Origin: Chloroflexus islandicus
GTDB taxonomy: Bacteria; Chloroflexota; Chloroflexia; Chloroflexales; Chloroflexaceae
DNA length: 64,000 bases
Assembly: GCF_001650695.1 (NCBI RefSeq)
Contig: NZ_LWQS01000032.1
Coordinates: 48,127-112,126, forward strand
Reading direction: 5' to 3'
Shown: positions 42,600 through 51,695 of the stretch, in pieces
How positions within the stretch are numbered: position 1 is the first letter of the stretch
Layout of the letters: every line of letters starts with the position of its first letter
Translations under genes and position numbers: made by a program
The notes under the pieces: generated by a model
The model's input: the letters and a program-made list of their open reading frames with translations, nothing else
Told to the model about the DNA's origin: nothing
Databases searched by the model: none

Positions 42600-43895
42600 C
42601 TATTGAAGCCAGCCTTGCCACTGAACAATCAGCTCATCGATGTCGCCGCTATACGGTTCGCTAACGTGCAGCGCAAAATCAGTAATGCGAAAGAGACCTA
42701 AGTTCGGCTGGTTTTGCTGTGTGGTCGAGTTCTTAACAAAATCTCCCATTGGTTTTGTGCCATGAGCGAAGCGATATAAGGTGGTGCGAATCGCTTCTGG
42801 ACTATTGTCGATCCCGATCCACGACCGTCCTAGTTGGGATGCAACTTCGAGTGTCGTGCCTGATCCGGCAAAACAATCGAACACAATATCTCCCGGATGA
42901 GACGAAGCGCGGATAATAAGGTTGAGCATATCCGCATTCTTTTCAGTAGGATAACCGGTTATTTTGATATTCTGGTTATGTGCGTCTTTGAAATCGAGCC
43001 AAATATCTTGCACTGGTATTCCCGCACTTTCATCTAAATACACCTTTCGACGGGGGTTGCCATTTGGCGACCAATAAATTTCACCTCGTGCATCCATTTC
43101 ATCGAGCGTTTGCGGTGTAAACTGCCAATGTTTGCCGGGTGGCGGCAACATACCACGCCATGGTTTGCCGGTCTCGCCGTGGCGCACGCCGGGAGCATGC
43201 AGCGGAACCTTTTTGTACCGGCGTCCGGTCGCTTCTTCGATGTACTGGTATTCTCGTTGCGCCGCCTCGTCTGTCCACGGTTGAACTGGACGATTCCAGA
43301 CATAATGGTCTGATTTCGTGTAGAACAGGATGTAATCAGAGATATTGCCGTACGTTTTGCGAGTGTAATTCTTAGGATTACATTTTTTACGAGTTATCCA
43401 ATTGCGGAAGTTGCTTTTTCCAAAGATTTCATCCATGATCACTTTGACATGGAAAGCCATATTTTCATCAAGATGAACATAAATAGAACCATCATCGGCA
43501 AGGAGTTCACGGAGGAATATCAAACGTTGGCGTAAGAATTCAATATAATGTGCGCCGGCTAGCAAATCTTGGTATGCATCGCGTTGCGAGCGGGATTTAA
43601 AGACGCTCTTGGTTGCGAATGGCGGGTCAATGTAGATGAGGCGCACTTTGCCACACAATGATGGGTTCTGTAGGAATTGGGCAAGAATTGGCAAATTATC
43701 ACCGTAGTACAGGTGATTACATGCCTGCTCATCACCCCAAATTGGACGAGTGAGCGCTGGGGGCGTACTTAAAATTTCGGCTTCATCACGTTTGCCTTCA
43801 TAGCACAGAGTTACGTCGGGTGATGTGGATGGCGTTTCCGGGTGAAATGAAGAGCCGTTTCCATGCCATTTTGTTTTTGAAACACCGGGAGCCAT
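42600..43895 (-). CDS. Beta-class DNA methyltransferase of an RM system
   Basis: 431 aa. Motif IV comes first (IYIDPPFATKSVFKSRS, DPPF type) and SAM motif I last (VFDCFAGSGTTLEVASQLG), the beta-class order of N6-adenine or N4-cytosine methylases. The target-recognition region lies between (about 165-330). ATG 43895 has GAGGA at 7 nt; the longer frame would overlap the nuclease gene. Follows the putative nuclease gene by 11 bp, and both are clearly less GC-rich than their neighbours, suggesting recent transfer. Confidence 0.9.
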   Translation of the reverse strand: MAPGVSKTKWHGNGSSFHPETPSTSPDVTLCYEGKRDEAEILSTPPALTRPIWGDEQACNHLYYGDNLPILAQFLQNPSLCGKVRLIYIDPPFATKSVFKSRSQRDAYQDLLAGAHYIEFLRQRLIFLRELLADDGSIYVHLDENMAFHVKVIMDEIFGKSNFRNWITRKKCNPKNYTRKTYGNISDYILFYTKSDHYVWNRPVQPWTDEAAQREYQYIEEATGRRYKKVPLHAPGVRHGETGKPWRGMLPPPGKHWQFTPQTLDEMDARGEIYWSPNGNPRRKVYLDESAGIPVQDIWLDFKDAHNQNIKITGYPTEKNADMLNLIIRASSHPGDIVFDCFAGSGTTLEVASQLGRSWIGIDNSPEAIRTTLYRFAHGTKPMGDFVKNSTTQQNQPNLGLFRITDFALHVSEPYSGDIDELIVQWQGWLQ

Positions 43896-43906
43896 AATGC
43901 GATCCT

Positions 43907-44830
43907 CTACGATGTACGTGTATGCAGCCATGCAAGCTGTAGCCGTTCAGGAACCATGCGCAAGGTTAAAACCATGACTTTATTAGGGTAACTATCTTCA
44001 AGCTTGCTGTAATCATCCCACATTGATCCTAATAATAAACCCGGCCCATCATTCAACAGAATGACTTTTATATTTAATTGGTGTGAATGTGCATAATTGA
44101 GCACTTCATCAATTGTGCTGCGATATTGGCCGGGCCGATCATCTTCCTGCGCCCCTCCCCGATCAGAGTCATAACGAGCTAGCCCAATTGCTAAAATTGA
44201 TGTCTTCCCTTGTTCGTATATCACAAAATCGATTGGGCGGGTAGGATTAGGATAGTTAGGAAAGATTTCACCCATCAGAGTATCGCGCCCTGCTCGGATT
44301 GGGCCTTCGATGATCAGGTCGGGAAAACGTGCGCGGAATAGCTCGAAAAATCGTTCGGTTAAATCGTATCCCTTCTTTCCGCGATCCTTGTATTCCCATA
44401 GTAATGCACATAGCGCTTCATCGGGAGTCGGGCGTGAGTTGTATGCTTTTTGCACTTCTGGAATTGGGCGAAACTGTGAGCCAAAGGTTTGAATTATTTG
44501 TAGTATACCTGATTTTCGTTTCGTCATTTCAACTGGAACAGAAGGGCTAACATATTTTCGGAAGACTCTGAGAAGCTGAATACGCATCCAAGTTTGGCTA
44601 ATCTCACTAATTCTTAGGAGCAGCTCTTGCGATGAAGCGGATTGTTTGAGAAGTTGTCCAAATAGTTGAATAACTGGACTGTAGAGATTGCGTGCGTCTT
44701 GTAATATGTCTGGATAATAATCTCCGGTCGCTAGTGTTATCCAGAGACTTGCTTCTGATTTATAATCTGCGAAGCGCTTAGCGCGTTGAGATGTGTCTGG
44801 CTCGGTAGGATATTCCATATTGATTGACAT
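43907..44830 (-). CDS. Putative type II restriction endonuclease
   Basis: 307 aa. I do not recognise a named family with certainty. The assignment rests on its place before a methylase in one operon, low GC, and a PD-(D/E)xK-like stretch near 195-225: RPIDFVIYEQGKTSILAIG followed by LARYDSDRGGAQEDD. The Lys position is not obvious. ATG 44830, weak ribosome site, AT-rich leader. It lies directly behind a near-consensus promoter whose start region is covered by an inverted repeat. Confidence 0.65.
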   Translation of the reverse strand: MSINMEYPTEPDTSQRAKRFADYKSEASLWITLATGDYYPDILQDARNLYSPVIQLFGQLLKQSASSQELLLRISEISQTWMRIQLLRVFRKYVSPSVPVEMTKRKSGILQIIQTFGSQFRPIPEVQKAYNSRPTPDEALCALLWEYKDRGKKGYDLTERFFELFRARFPDLIIEGPIRAGRDTLMGEIFPNYPNPTRPIDFVIYEQGKTSILAIGLARYDSDRGGAQEDDRPGQYRSTIDEVLNYAHSHQLNIKVILLNDGPGLLLGSMWDDYSKLEDSYPNKVMVLTLRMVPERLQLAWLHTRTS

Positions 44831-44848
44831 AATATATTTTTGAACCTA

Positions 44849-44868
44849 TGTTCTACATCTGTAGAACA
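44849..44868. promoter_or_regulatory. Operator TGTTCTACATCTGTAGAACA before the RM genes
   Basis: Perfect 9-2-9 inverted repeat directly downstream of the -10 box, covering about -7 to +13. A protein bound here would block the RM promoter. No C-protein gene is seen nearby; LexA-type or methylase autoregulation are possible. Confidence 0.6.
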
Positions 44869-44898
44869 ATCATAGCCGAAAGGGGGCGACAATGTCAA
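44869..44898 (-). promoter_or_regulatory. Sigma-70 promoter of the RM operon
   Basis: Minus strand TTGACA, 18 nt, TATGAT. The -35 is full consensus, the -10 five of six. Confidence 0.7.
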
Positions 44899-44940
44899 AT
44901 GTTGCTCTGATATATCGGCAATAGGCGCTATTGCCTTATC

Positions 44941-46317
44941 TCACAACTGCCCGGTCTCGCCCCAGTGCGCCAGTTGCGCCCGGTAGGCTGGGTCGGCGTA
45001 GCGGGCCGGGTGGAAGGCGGCGGCGTAAGCGGGTAGCGGCGCGCCGGTCATGTGCGCTGCGAGGAGTTCGGCGGCAGCAGCGGCAGCCATAATCCCGTAG
45101 CCGGCTAGCGCCCCAATGACGAAGGCCCCTTCGACCGGCAGCGGCCCGATCAGGGGCCGGTTTTCCGGTGTGCAGGTGTAGTAGCCGCCGTCGAGATAGG
45201 CCCGCGGCAGCCGGTCGCGGTAGGCGCGCAAGCCGGGCAGCATCGTTGCCATGCCGCGCAGCGCGATCTCGAAGAAGCTGTCGTCGAGCGGTAGGGGGAA
45301 GCGCGCCGCGCGCAGATCCGGATCGTGCGGGTGGTAGTCCCAGAGCACCAGCACCTGTTGGCTGTTGCCTTCGCCTTCGGGCCGGCAATGCACCCCCGCC
45401 GGCAGCGGGCCGGCCAGCCACGCCGTCGCCGGATCGGCCAGCAGTTCGTCCCGTTCGTCCGCACTCCAGTCGAGTTGCACCGGATCGGCCCAGATCAGCA
45501 GCGGCGCGGTGCGCGGTACGACCCCCAACGGGTCAGCGAAGGCGGCTTTGAGGTGAAGCTGATTATGCACTGGTAGTTCAACGCCAAGCAGTTCACCAAC
45601 GGCGGCTAGGTGCGGGCCGGCGGCGTTCACGAAGCGCGGGGTGGCGATCTGCTGGGTGCCGCCGGCAGTGGCGATAGTGACGCCGTTAACCCGTCCGCCG
45701 GTCTGTGCCACCGCCGTCACCTGCCCGCGCACGAGCGTCACCCCGGCGGCGCGCGCCTCTTCCAGCAACATCGTCCCAAGTTGTTGCGCACTCAGCCAGC
45801 CGCAGCGCCGGGTATGCAATACGGCCACCGTGGCCGGATTGAGGGAGGGGAAATGCCGCCGGATCAGCTCAGGATCGAGCAGCAAATCAGCGCCATCCGG
45901 CGCGGCGCGCCAGTCGTGCCCACTGGCGGGTTGGTAATCGGCATCGGCGCGATCGTGGATGCGGAATGGGCCAGCTCCATGGCGTGCTGCCTGCTCGGCT
46001 TGAGCTTGCCACTGCGCGACTCGCCGCTCATCGGCCGTTGCGTAGAGGTAGCCGCGCCGGTTGAGCCGGATGCGGTTCGCGCTCGCGAGCGCCCACTCCT
46101 CGATCCGGTCGATGCTGCGGTTCATCAACCCCACCATTGCCGCATCCGGCCACCAGTTGCGGTAACATTCGGTCGATTTATCGCTGGTCAGCGCCAGCGG
46201 ATCGCCGGCTTCCACCAGTACCACATCGCGCCAGCCATGCGTCACCGCTAACTGATGGGCCAGCGCAACCCCGGCAATCCCCGCCCCACAGATGACAACG
46301 GTGGCTGTAGCCGCCAT
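44941..46317 (-). CDS. FAD-dependent oxidoreductase (DAO/glycine oxidase-like)
   Basis: 458 aa. N-terminal dinucleotide motif VVICGAGIAGVALAHQL, DAO-type core (RFVNAAGPHLAAVGELLGVE), and C-terminal FAD motif YYTCTPENRPLIGPLPVEGA followed by GALAGYGIMAAAAAAELLA. It should oxidise an amino acid or amine, giving H2O2 or passing electrons on; substrate unknown. ATG 46317 with GAGGGGA upstream. Stands alone between the RM promoter and fni. Confidence 0.88.
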   Translation of the reverse strand: MAATATVVICGAGIAGVALAHQLAVTHGWRDVVLVEAGDPLALTSDKSTECYRNWWPDAAMVGLMNRSIDRIEEWALASANRIRLNRRGYLYATADERRVAQWQAQAEQAARHGAGPFRIHDRADADYQPASGHDWRAAPDGADLLLDPELIRRHFPSLNPATVAVLHTRRCGWLSAQQLGTMLLEEARAAGVTLVRGQVTAVAQTGGRVNGVTIATAGGTQQIATPRFVNAAGPHLAAVGELLGVELPVHNQLHLKAAFADPLGVVPRTAPLLIWADPVQLDWSADERDELLADPATAWLAGPLPAGVHCRPEGEGNSQQVLVLWDYHPHDPDLRAARFPLPLDDSFFEIALRGMATMLPGLRAYRDRLPRAYLDGGYYTCTPENRPLIGPLPVEGAFVIGALAGYGIMAAAAAAELLAAHMTGAPLPAYAAAFHPARYADPAYRAQLAHWGETGQL

Positions 46318-46422
46318 ATTCCCCTCACGATGATGACGTAACGATAGCAAGACACTGATGCTATTGTAGCCGAAATAACGCCATGGCCAACCTGAGCGTC
46401 TTCACCTAAACCGTACTCATCC

Positions 46423-46464
46423 GTACCCTACTCCCAACTCCCTACTCCCAACTCCCCACTCCCT
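46423..46464. repeat. Low-complexity tandem stretch (ctcccaactcccta)
   Basis: Three imperfect units of about 14 bp built on actcccaactccct. The complementary wording (gggagtagggagtgggg) is found inside hypF at about 19945-19980. It lies just before the fni promoter. Confidence 0.6.
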
Positions 46465-46467
46465 CGT

Positions 46468-46496
46468 TTGACGCACCTCTTGTTTGTTGGTATGAT
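46468..46496 (+). promoter_or_regulatory. Sigma-70 promoter of fni-recF
   Basis: TTGACG, 17 nt, TATGAT. Start near 46503; leader about 53 nt ending in AGGAG six nt before the fni ATG. Confidence 0.7.
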
Positions 46497-46555
46497 CGAT
46501 CTAAAGGGGTGAAATTGCCGGTTTCCTTCCCCCTTGTTTGCCTCAGGAGTTCCCT

Positions 46556-47596
46556 ATGCCCGGTGATGACAAAACCGAATCGCGCAAAGTTGATCACATT
46601 TGGATTGTGCTAAACGAAGATGTCGCTGCCAAGGGTGTCGTCACCGGTTTCGCCGCCTATCGCCTGCCTCACCGCGCGCTGCCCGAACTCGATCTCAACG
46701 AGGTTGACACTCGCACCATCTTTCTCGGCAAGCCGATCGCTGCGCCGTTGCTGATCAGCTCAATGACTGGCGGCACCTCCAGCGCCGAGAAGATCAACCT
46801 TGCGCTAGCCGAAGCCGCCGAGCATCTCGGTCTGCCGATGGGAGTCGGCTCGCAACGCGCCGCGGTGATGGATCCGCGTCTCGCCAGCACCTATCAGGTG
46901 CGCCGGGTCGCGCCGCGCATCCCGCTGCTAGCCAATGTCGGCGCCGTGCAGCTCAACTACGGCTTTACCGTCGATCATTGCCGCCGCGCGGTCGAAATGA
47001 TCGAGGCTGACGCGCTGATTTTGCACCTCAATCCGCTGCAAGAAGCGGTGCAGCCGGAAGGTGACGTCAATTTCAAAGGGTTGCTGGCCAAGATCGAAGA
47101 GGTCTGCCGCCGGCTGGAAGTGCCGGTAATCGTGAAAGAGGTCGGCAACGGGATCGGCGCAGCCGACGCGATCCGGCTCTACGAGGTTGGCGTGCGGATT
47201 ATCGATGTGGCTGGCGCTGGTGGCACCAGTTGGAGCGAGGTGGAACGCTTCCGCCAACCCAACGATACTGGCCGCCGGGTGGCGGGTGCGTTTGCCGACT
47301 GGGGGTTGCCCACCACCGAGTGCGTGCGCGAGGTGCGCGCGGCCCTGCCCGATGTGACCCTGATCGCTTCTGGCGGGGTGCGCAGCGGCGTTGATGTCGC
47401 CAAAGCGATTGCGTTAGGGGCCGATCTGGCCGGCACTGCCCGTCCGGCCCTGTTCGATGCGATCAACGAGCGCGGCGCTGAAGCGGTGGTCGAAGGTCTG
47501 AGCGCATTTATTCGCGAGCTGCGGGTCGCGATGTTCTGTAGCGGCTGCGCCAATCTGCGCGCTCTGCGCGATTTGCGCCTCGGTGCGCGGGTGTAG
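46556..47596 (+). CDS. fni: Type 2 isopentenyl-diphosphate delta-isomerase
   Basis: 346 aa FMN/NADPH-dependent enzyme that interconverts IPP and DMAPP for isoprenoid synthesis. Visible family features: [14 protein letters not shown] at the N-terminus, [46 protein letters not shown] with the catalytic Gln, [24 protein letters not shown] and [19 protein letters not shown] 46556 has AGGAG at 6 nt. recF follows after 13 bp, so they share a transcript. Confidence 0.96.
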   Translation: MPGDDKTESRKVDHIWIVLNEDVAAKGVVTGFAAYRLPHRALPELDLNEVDTRTIFLGKPIAAPLLISSMTGGTSSAEKINLALAEAAEHLGLPMGVGSQRAAVMDPRLASTYQVRRVAPRIPLLANVGAVQLNYGFTVDHCRRAVEMIEADALILHLNPLQEAVQPEGDVNFKGLLAKIEEVCRRLEVPVIVKEVGNGIGAADAIRLYEVGVRIIDVAGAGGTSWSEVERFRQPNDTGRRVAGAFADWGLPTTECVREVRAALPDVTLIASGGVRSGVDVAKAIALGADLAGTARPALFDAINERGAEAVVEGLSAFIRELRVAMFCSGCANLRALRDLRLGARV

Positions 47597-47609
47597 CCCG
47601 CTTCTGCGT

Positions 47610-48788
47610 ATGTACGTCCATCATCTGGCTTTGCGCGATTTCCGCAACTACCGGCGGCAAGATTTGGCCTTGCCGCCGGCGACGATTCTCTTGTACGGCC
47701 CCAACGCTGCCGGCAAGACCAGCCTGCTCGAAGCGATCTTTTATCTCGCCACGACTCGTTCGCCCCGGCTCAGCAGCGATCGGGAATTGGTACGGTGGGA
47801 TGCGGTCGGCGAAGCGGGGACGCCGCCGTTTGCCCGGATTGCCGCCGAGGTGGAACGCCGGATCGGGCCGGTGCGGCTGGAGGTGCTGGTGCAGCGCCGC
47901 ACCGATGATGAGGGCCAGCCGGTCAATGGCGCGCAGAAGTTGGTGCGGATCGATAAGCGCCCGGCGCGGGCGCTTGATCTGATTGGCCAGTTGCGGGTGG
48001 TGCTGTTTACTCCCGCCGATCTGACGCTGGTTGACGGCCCGCCCGCCGAACGGCGGCGTTATCTTGACATAACTCTCTCGCAGCTCGATCCGCACTATGT
48101 GCGCACCTTGGCCCACTACCAAAAGATTCTGCTCCAGCGCAACAGTCTGCTGCGCGCATGGCGCGAACAACGCCGGCTGCCGCGCAATGTTGATGCCGAA
48201 TTAGCCTTTTGGGATCAGGAACTGGCCGCGGCTGGCGGCTATCTGTTAGCCGAGCGGTTGCGGGCCGTGGTTGAATTGGGCGCCTTGGCCGGCCCGCTCT
48301 ACCGCGCGATCAGCGGCGGCGAGCACGAGGTGCAGATCGAATATGAAGCGAGTTGCGATCTGGGGGAGGCGCGTGATGCCGGCGGCTTGGCCGAGCGGCT
48401 GCGGCGCGCGTTCACAGCTCAGCGCGCCGATGAGATTGCTCGTGGCCAGACCCTCTGCGGCCCGCACCGCGACGATCTGATCTTCCGTGTCGCCGGGATC
48501 GATCTAGGCCGGTATGGATCGCGCGGCCAGCAACGCTCGATCGCGCTGGCGCTCAAGATCGGTGAGGCCGAGTTGATGCGCCAGCGCGGCGGCGATGCGC
48601 CGGTGTTGCTACTCGATGATGTGTTGAGCGAACTCGATGCCCAACGCCGCGCGCATCTCCTCGACCTGATCCAGCGTCCCGGCCAGCAGACCTTGCTCAC
48701 CGCCACCGATCTGAGCGATTTCAGCGCCGATTTTCTCGCCGCTGCCCGCCGCTTTCGCATCGAAGACGGTCAGGTCTTTGCCGGCTGA
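47610..48788 (+). CDS. recF: DNA replication/repair protein RecF
   Basis: 392 aa SMC-like ATPase that helps load RecA at gaps. It starts [17 protein letters not shown] as RecF does. Walker [21 protein letters not shown], signature [19 protein letters not shown], Walker [13 protein letters not shown]. The gene lies behind fni, not in the common dnaA-dnaN-recF group. Its last 19 bp overlap the convergent malQ. Confidence 0.95.
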   Translation: MYVHHLALRDFRNYRRQDLALPPATILLYGPNAAGKTSLLEAIFYLATTRSPRLSSDRELVRWDAVGEAGTPPFARIAAEVERRIGPVRLEVLVQRRTDDEGQPVNGAQKLVRIDKRPARALDLIGQLRVVLFTPADLTLVDGPPAERRRYLDITLSQLDPHYVRTLAHYQKILLQRNSLLRAWREQRRLPRNVDAELAFWDQELAAAGGYLLAERLRAVVELGALAGPLYRAISGGEHEVQIEYEASCDLGEARDAGGLAERLRRAFTAQRADEIARGQTLCGPHRDDLIFRVAGIDLGRYGSRGQQRSIALALKIGEAELMRQRGGDAPVLLLDDVLSELDAQRRAHLLDLIQRPGQQTLLTATDLSDFSADFLAAARRFRIEDGQVFAG

Positions 48789-50284
48789 AGCCTCCCGTAG
48801 GCGCGGGTGAGCTGGCGCAATTGGCGGGCTAACTCCTCGCTCAAGGCTTCTGCCGGGCAGCGCCATGCCCAATTACCGCCTAACCGGCCGGGAGTATTCA
48901 TGCGCGCCTCTGAGCCGAGCCGCAACACATCTTGCAGCGGCGTAATCGCGTAGTTGGCGACCGACATCAACCCCAGCCGCATCAGATCCCACGCAATATC
49001 CACCGTCTGCTCATCGCGGCCAAGGTAGGTCAGCACGGCGGCGCGAGTGTTGGCATCGAGCGTGGCAAACCAACCCACACTGGTATCGTTATCGTGGGTG
49101 CCGGTATAGACGACATAATTCGCGGTGTAGTTATGCGGCAAGTACGGATTGGTCGCGTCATCGCCGAACGCAAATTGCAAGACCTTCATACCGGGCAGAT
49201 CAAAAGCGAGTCGCAGCTCGTCAACTTCCGGCGTAATCAGGCCAAGATCTTCGGCAATGATTGGCAGATCCCCCAATTCAGCCTGTAAGGTCTTGAACAG
49301 GTCAGCTCCCGGCCCCGGCGCCCAGCGGCCTTCGACCGCCGTCGGCGCGCTGGCCGGCACCTCCCAGTAGGCTTCAAAGCCGCGAAAATGGTCGAGGCGC
49401 AGCACGTCATACAGCGTGAAGGACTGCCGCATGCGCGCCACCCACCAGCGATACCCGGTTGCGGCCATCTTCTCCCAGCGGTAGAGCGGATTGCCCCAAC
49501 GTTGGCCGGTGGCGCTGAAATAATCCGGCGGCACACCGGCCACCACGGTTGGCATCCCGCTGCTATCGACAAAAAAGAGCTCGCGGTTGGCCCACACATC
49601 GGCGCTATCGTCGGCGACGAAGATCGGTGCATCGCCGATAATCAGCACCTCGCGCTGATTGGCATACTCCTTCAGCGCCTGCCATTGGCGAAAGAAGAGA
49701 AACTGCACGTACTGATGATACTCAATCGCGCCGGCCAGCTCGCGGCGCATACACTCCAGCGCCGCTGGATGCCGGTCGCGTAGTTCGGGTCGCCAGTCGT
49801 GCCAGCTCCCACCACCCTGCGCCTCTTTGATCGCCATAAACAGAGCGTAATCGTCCAGCCATTCGCCATTCGCGGCGCAGAAGGCGGTGTATGCTTGGTG
49901 GAAGCGGGTGCCTTGCCCGCTGCGGAACCGCTCGAAGCTGCTGCGCAATAACGCTTGCTTGGCCGGGATCAGCGCGCCGAAATCCACCCGATCGCCCGGC
50001 AAGCCGCCGAGCGCCGCGCGCGCTTCGGCTGAGGTCAGCAAACCGTGATCGATCAGGTCATCGATGTTAATCAGCAATGGATTGCCGGCAAAGGCCGAAA
50101 AGCACTGATAGGGCGAATCACCGTAACCGGTCGGGCCGAGCGGCAACACCTGCCAGAGGGTTTGCCCCGCTGCCGCCAAAAAATCGACAAACCGGTACGC
50201 CATCGGTCCCAGATCGCCGATACCCCATGGGCCGGGGAGCGATGAGGGATGGAGCAAAATGCCGCTTGCGCGTGGCAGTTGCAT
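48770..50284 (-). CDS. malQ: 4-alpha-glucanotransferase
   Basis: 504 aa, GH77. Transfers alpha-1,4-glucan segments in glycogen and maltodextrin turnover. Starts [20 protein letters not shown] as the family does. Other signatures: [36 protein letters not shown] (catalytic Asp), [17 protein letters not shown] (catalytic Glu) and [13 protein letters not shown] (catalytic Asp). A glycogen synthase-like gene lies at 56649, consistent with glycogen storage. Own promoter at 50322-50351. Confidence 0.96.
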   Translation of the reverse strand: MQLPRASGILLHPSSLPGPWGIGDLGPMAYRFVDFLAAAGQTLWQVLPLGPTGYGDSPYQCFSAFAGNPLLINIDDLIDHGLLTSAEARAALGGLPGDRVDFGALIPAKQALLRSSFERFRSGQGTRFHQAYTAFCAANGEWLDDYALFMAIKEAQGGGSWHDWRPELRDRHPAALECMRRELAGAIEYHQYVQFLFFRQWQALKEYANQREVLIIGDAPIFVADDSADVWANRELFFVDSSGMPTVVAGVPPDYFSATGQRWGNPLYRWEKMAATGYRWWVARMRQSFTLYDVLRLDHFRGFEAYWEVPASAPTAVEGRWAPGPGADLFKTLQAELGDLPIIAEDLGLITPEVDELRLAFDLPGMKVLQFAFGDDATNPYLPHNYTANYVVYTGTHDNDTSVGWFATLDANTRAAVLTYLGRDEQTVDIAWDLMRLGLMSVANYAITPLQDVLRLGSEARMNTPGRLGGNWAWRCPAEALSEELARQLRQLTRAYGRLQPAKT

Positions 50285-50321
50285 AACGGTACCCCAATAC
50301 CTGAAGAACGAACTAGCCGGT

Positions 50322-50351
50322 ATTGTAGCATACCGTTGCAGATGCAATCAA
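50322..50351 (-). promoter_or_regulatory. Promoter of malQ
   Basis: Minus strand TTGATT, 18 nt, TACAAT. Start near 50315, leader about 30 nt. The -35 lies at the very end of the gap behind the secreted-protein gene. Confidence 0.5.
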
Positions 50352-50353
50352 TA

Positions 50354-51394
50354 TCACCTGCTGCGCGGCACGGGCGTGATCAGCTCAGGACAGGCACGGT
50401 TTGGTTCACCGGTTGCCACCACGCGGAAAAAGCCGATGGTGCGCCGTCCGCTATCAACGCCATCAAAGGCAATTGCCCAAATGCCGGGCATCGCATCGGC
50501 TGGCGTGAGGTAACAGTAGGTCTCGGTGAAGCCGCCATTTGTCAGATCGACCCGCTCAGCAACCAGTACACTACTGCCGTCAGCACGAAACACGGTGACG
50601 CTGACCCAGCGGTCGTGGCTATAGCCGCTGCCGCGCGCAGCAAGCGCGCTTCCCGCAGTGAGCGTTGCCGGATTGACTATCACCCCCAGATTGCGCGGCA
50701 ACGGCGGCGGATTGGCGCGATTACTCGTGACCTCACGGCCTAATGGCGTTACAATGATTTGTCGGGTCACACCGTCGATTTGTAAGCGGGCGCGCTCGAA
50801 CCATTGGGTAAGGTAGCGGTTCGTGCTGCCATCAGCCGCCGGTTCGCGACTAACGTCGCTGATCGGCAACCCAAACAGTGCGATCCGTTCGGCATCCGTG
50901 TATCCTCGTTTGTTGTCAAGATTGAGACCATTGCTTTCCCAAAAGGTACGGAAATCGCCGCAGAGGGTAAAACCGGTCTCAGCAAAGAGCCGGCAATCCG
51001 GCGGTACGAACTTTGGCGGTTTAACTGGCAGGGTAGGGACGCGGTTCAGTTGAGTGAGCCGTTCCCAGCCGGTCGTTTGGAGCGTGATGTTGGCCGGATC
51101 GGTATTTCCCAACGGCTGCTGCATAATGACGCGCTCGAAGGGTTGGGCTAAGACGGCGACGCCATCAACTGCCTCGATCCGCGCCGGCCCGATCGGGTAG
51201 CCAAAGATGCGCGCGGCATTGCCGCTCTGCCCACTGATCGCATGGCGATCGTTGCGCTGCCAAAAATCGACAAAGCGCGCATCGACACACTCCGCAACAT
51301 CCTCGAAACAAATTGGGCCGGCTGCATGCACAGGCGTTGATGGGATACGAAAGATGCACAGCAGGACCGCAAGAATCAGCAAGCGGCTATTCAT
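50354..51394 (-). CDS. Secreted protein with duplicated cell-surface motif
   Basis: 346 aa with signal peptide (LLILAVLLCIF, cut near VHA). Two copies of one module: FVDFWQRN...IFGYPIGPARIE with QPFERVIMQ, and FRTFWESNG...LFGLPISDVS with QWFERARLQ. Each is introduced by a Cys-bounded segment (CFEDVAEC, CRLFAETGFTLC). The C-terminal about 120 residues look like an Ig-type beta domain (RWVSVTVFRADGSSVLVAER). Such FxxFWxxxG / FGxPIS modules are common in Chloroflexota secreted proteins; function unknown. Same strand as malQ, which it precedes. Confidence 0.75.
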   Translation of the reverse strand: MNSRLLILAVLLCIFRIPSTPVHAAGPICFEDVAECVDARFVDFWQRNDRHAISGQSGNAARIFGYPIGPARIEAVDGVAVLAQPFERVIMQQPLGNTDPANITLQTTGWERLTQLNRVPTLPVKPPKFVPPDCRLFAETGFTLCGDFRTFWESNGLNLDNKRGYTDAERIALFGLPISDVSREPAADGSTNRYLTQWFERARLQIDGVTRQIIVTPLGREVTSNRANPPPLPRNLGVIVNPATLTAGSALAARGSGYSHDRWVSVTVFRADGSSVLVAERVDLTNGGFTETYCYLTPADAMPGIWAIAFDGVDSGRRTIGFFRVVATGEPNRACPELITPVPRSR

Positions 51395-51482
51395 AAGCGG
51401 CCCTTTCTTCGTGAAGGGTTGCAGATAGCGCTAGTATAGCACAGGCTTCACGGTTCGCCTAGAGATGGCATGCTGGCTCAAA

Positions 51483-51511
51483 TTGACAGCCACGGCTATC
51501 TCGGCTATACT
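51483..51511 (+). promoter_or_regulatory. Sigma-70 promoter of the nucleoside importer operon
   Basis: TTGACA, 17 nt, TATACT: full consensus -35, five of six in the -10, ideal spacing. Start near 51518. Confidence 0.75.
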
Positions 51512-51695
51512 CGCCCCGTAATCGGGCGCTCCAGATAGCGTCCTGATCGGCAACGCAGCCGGCAGGGAGCCCTCCCCGTCTGAGGTGCGAATCTGCGCAA
51601 AACCGTCTCGGCGCAGCGATGACCGCTACTGTCATCAGTTGCGCCGCTTCGTTGTTATGGTGCAAGGTTTGCAGATGCTACCAAGGAGTCGACCG
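51512..51695 (+). ncRNA. Structured 5' leader of the importer operon, riboswitch candidate
   Basis: About 178 nt of leader with at least four hairpins readable by eye: CGCCC/GGGCG (51512-51528), GGGA/TCCC (51565-51576), CTGCGC/GCGCAG (51593-51616) and GATGAC/GTCATC (51618-51636). AAGGAG (51683-51688) follows. It does not match a riboswitch class that I know. A regulatory RNA sensing a nucleoside is possible but unproven. Confidence 0.4.

Noticed and set aside
51512..51695. Leader as cobalamin, TPP or purine riboswitch
   Set aside because: None of the conserved core words of these classes could be found.
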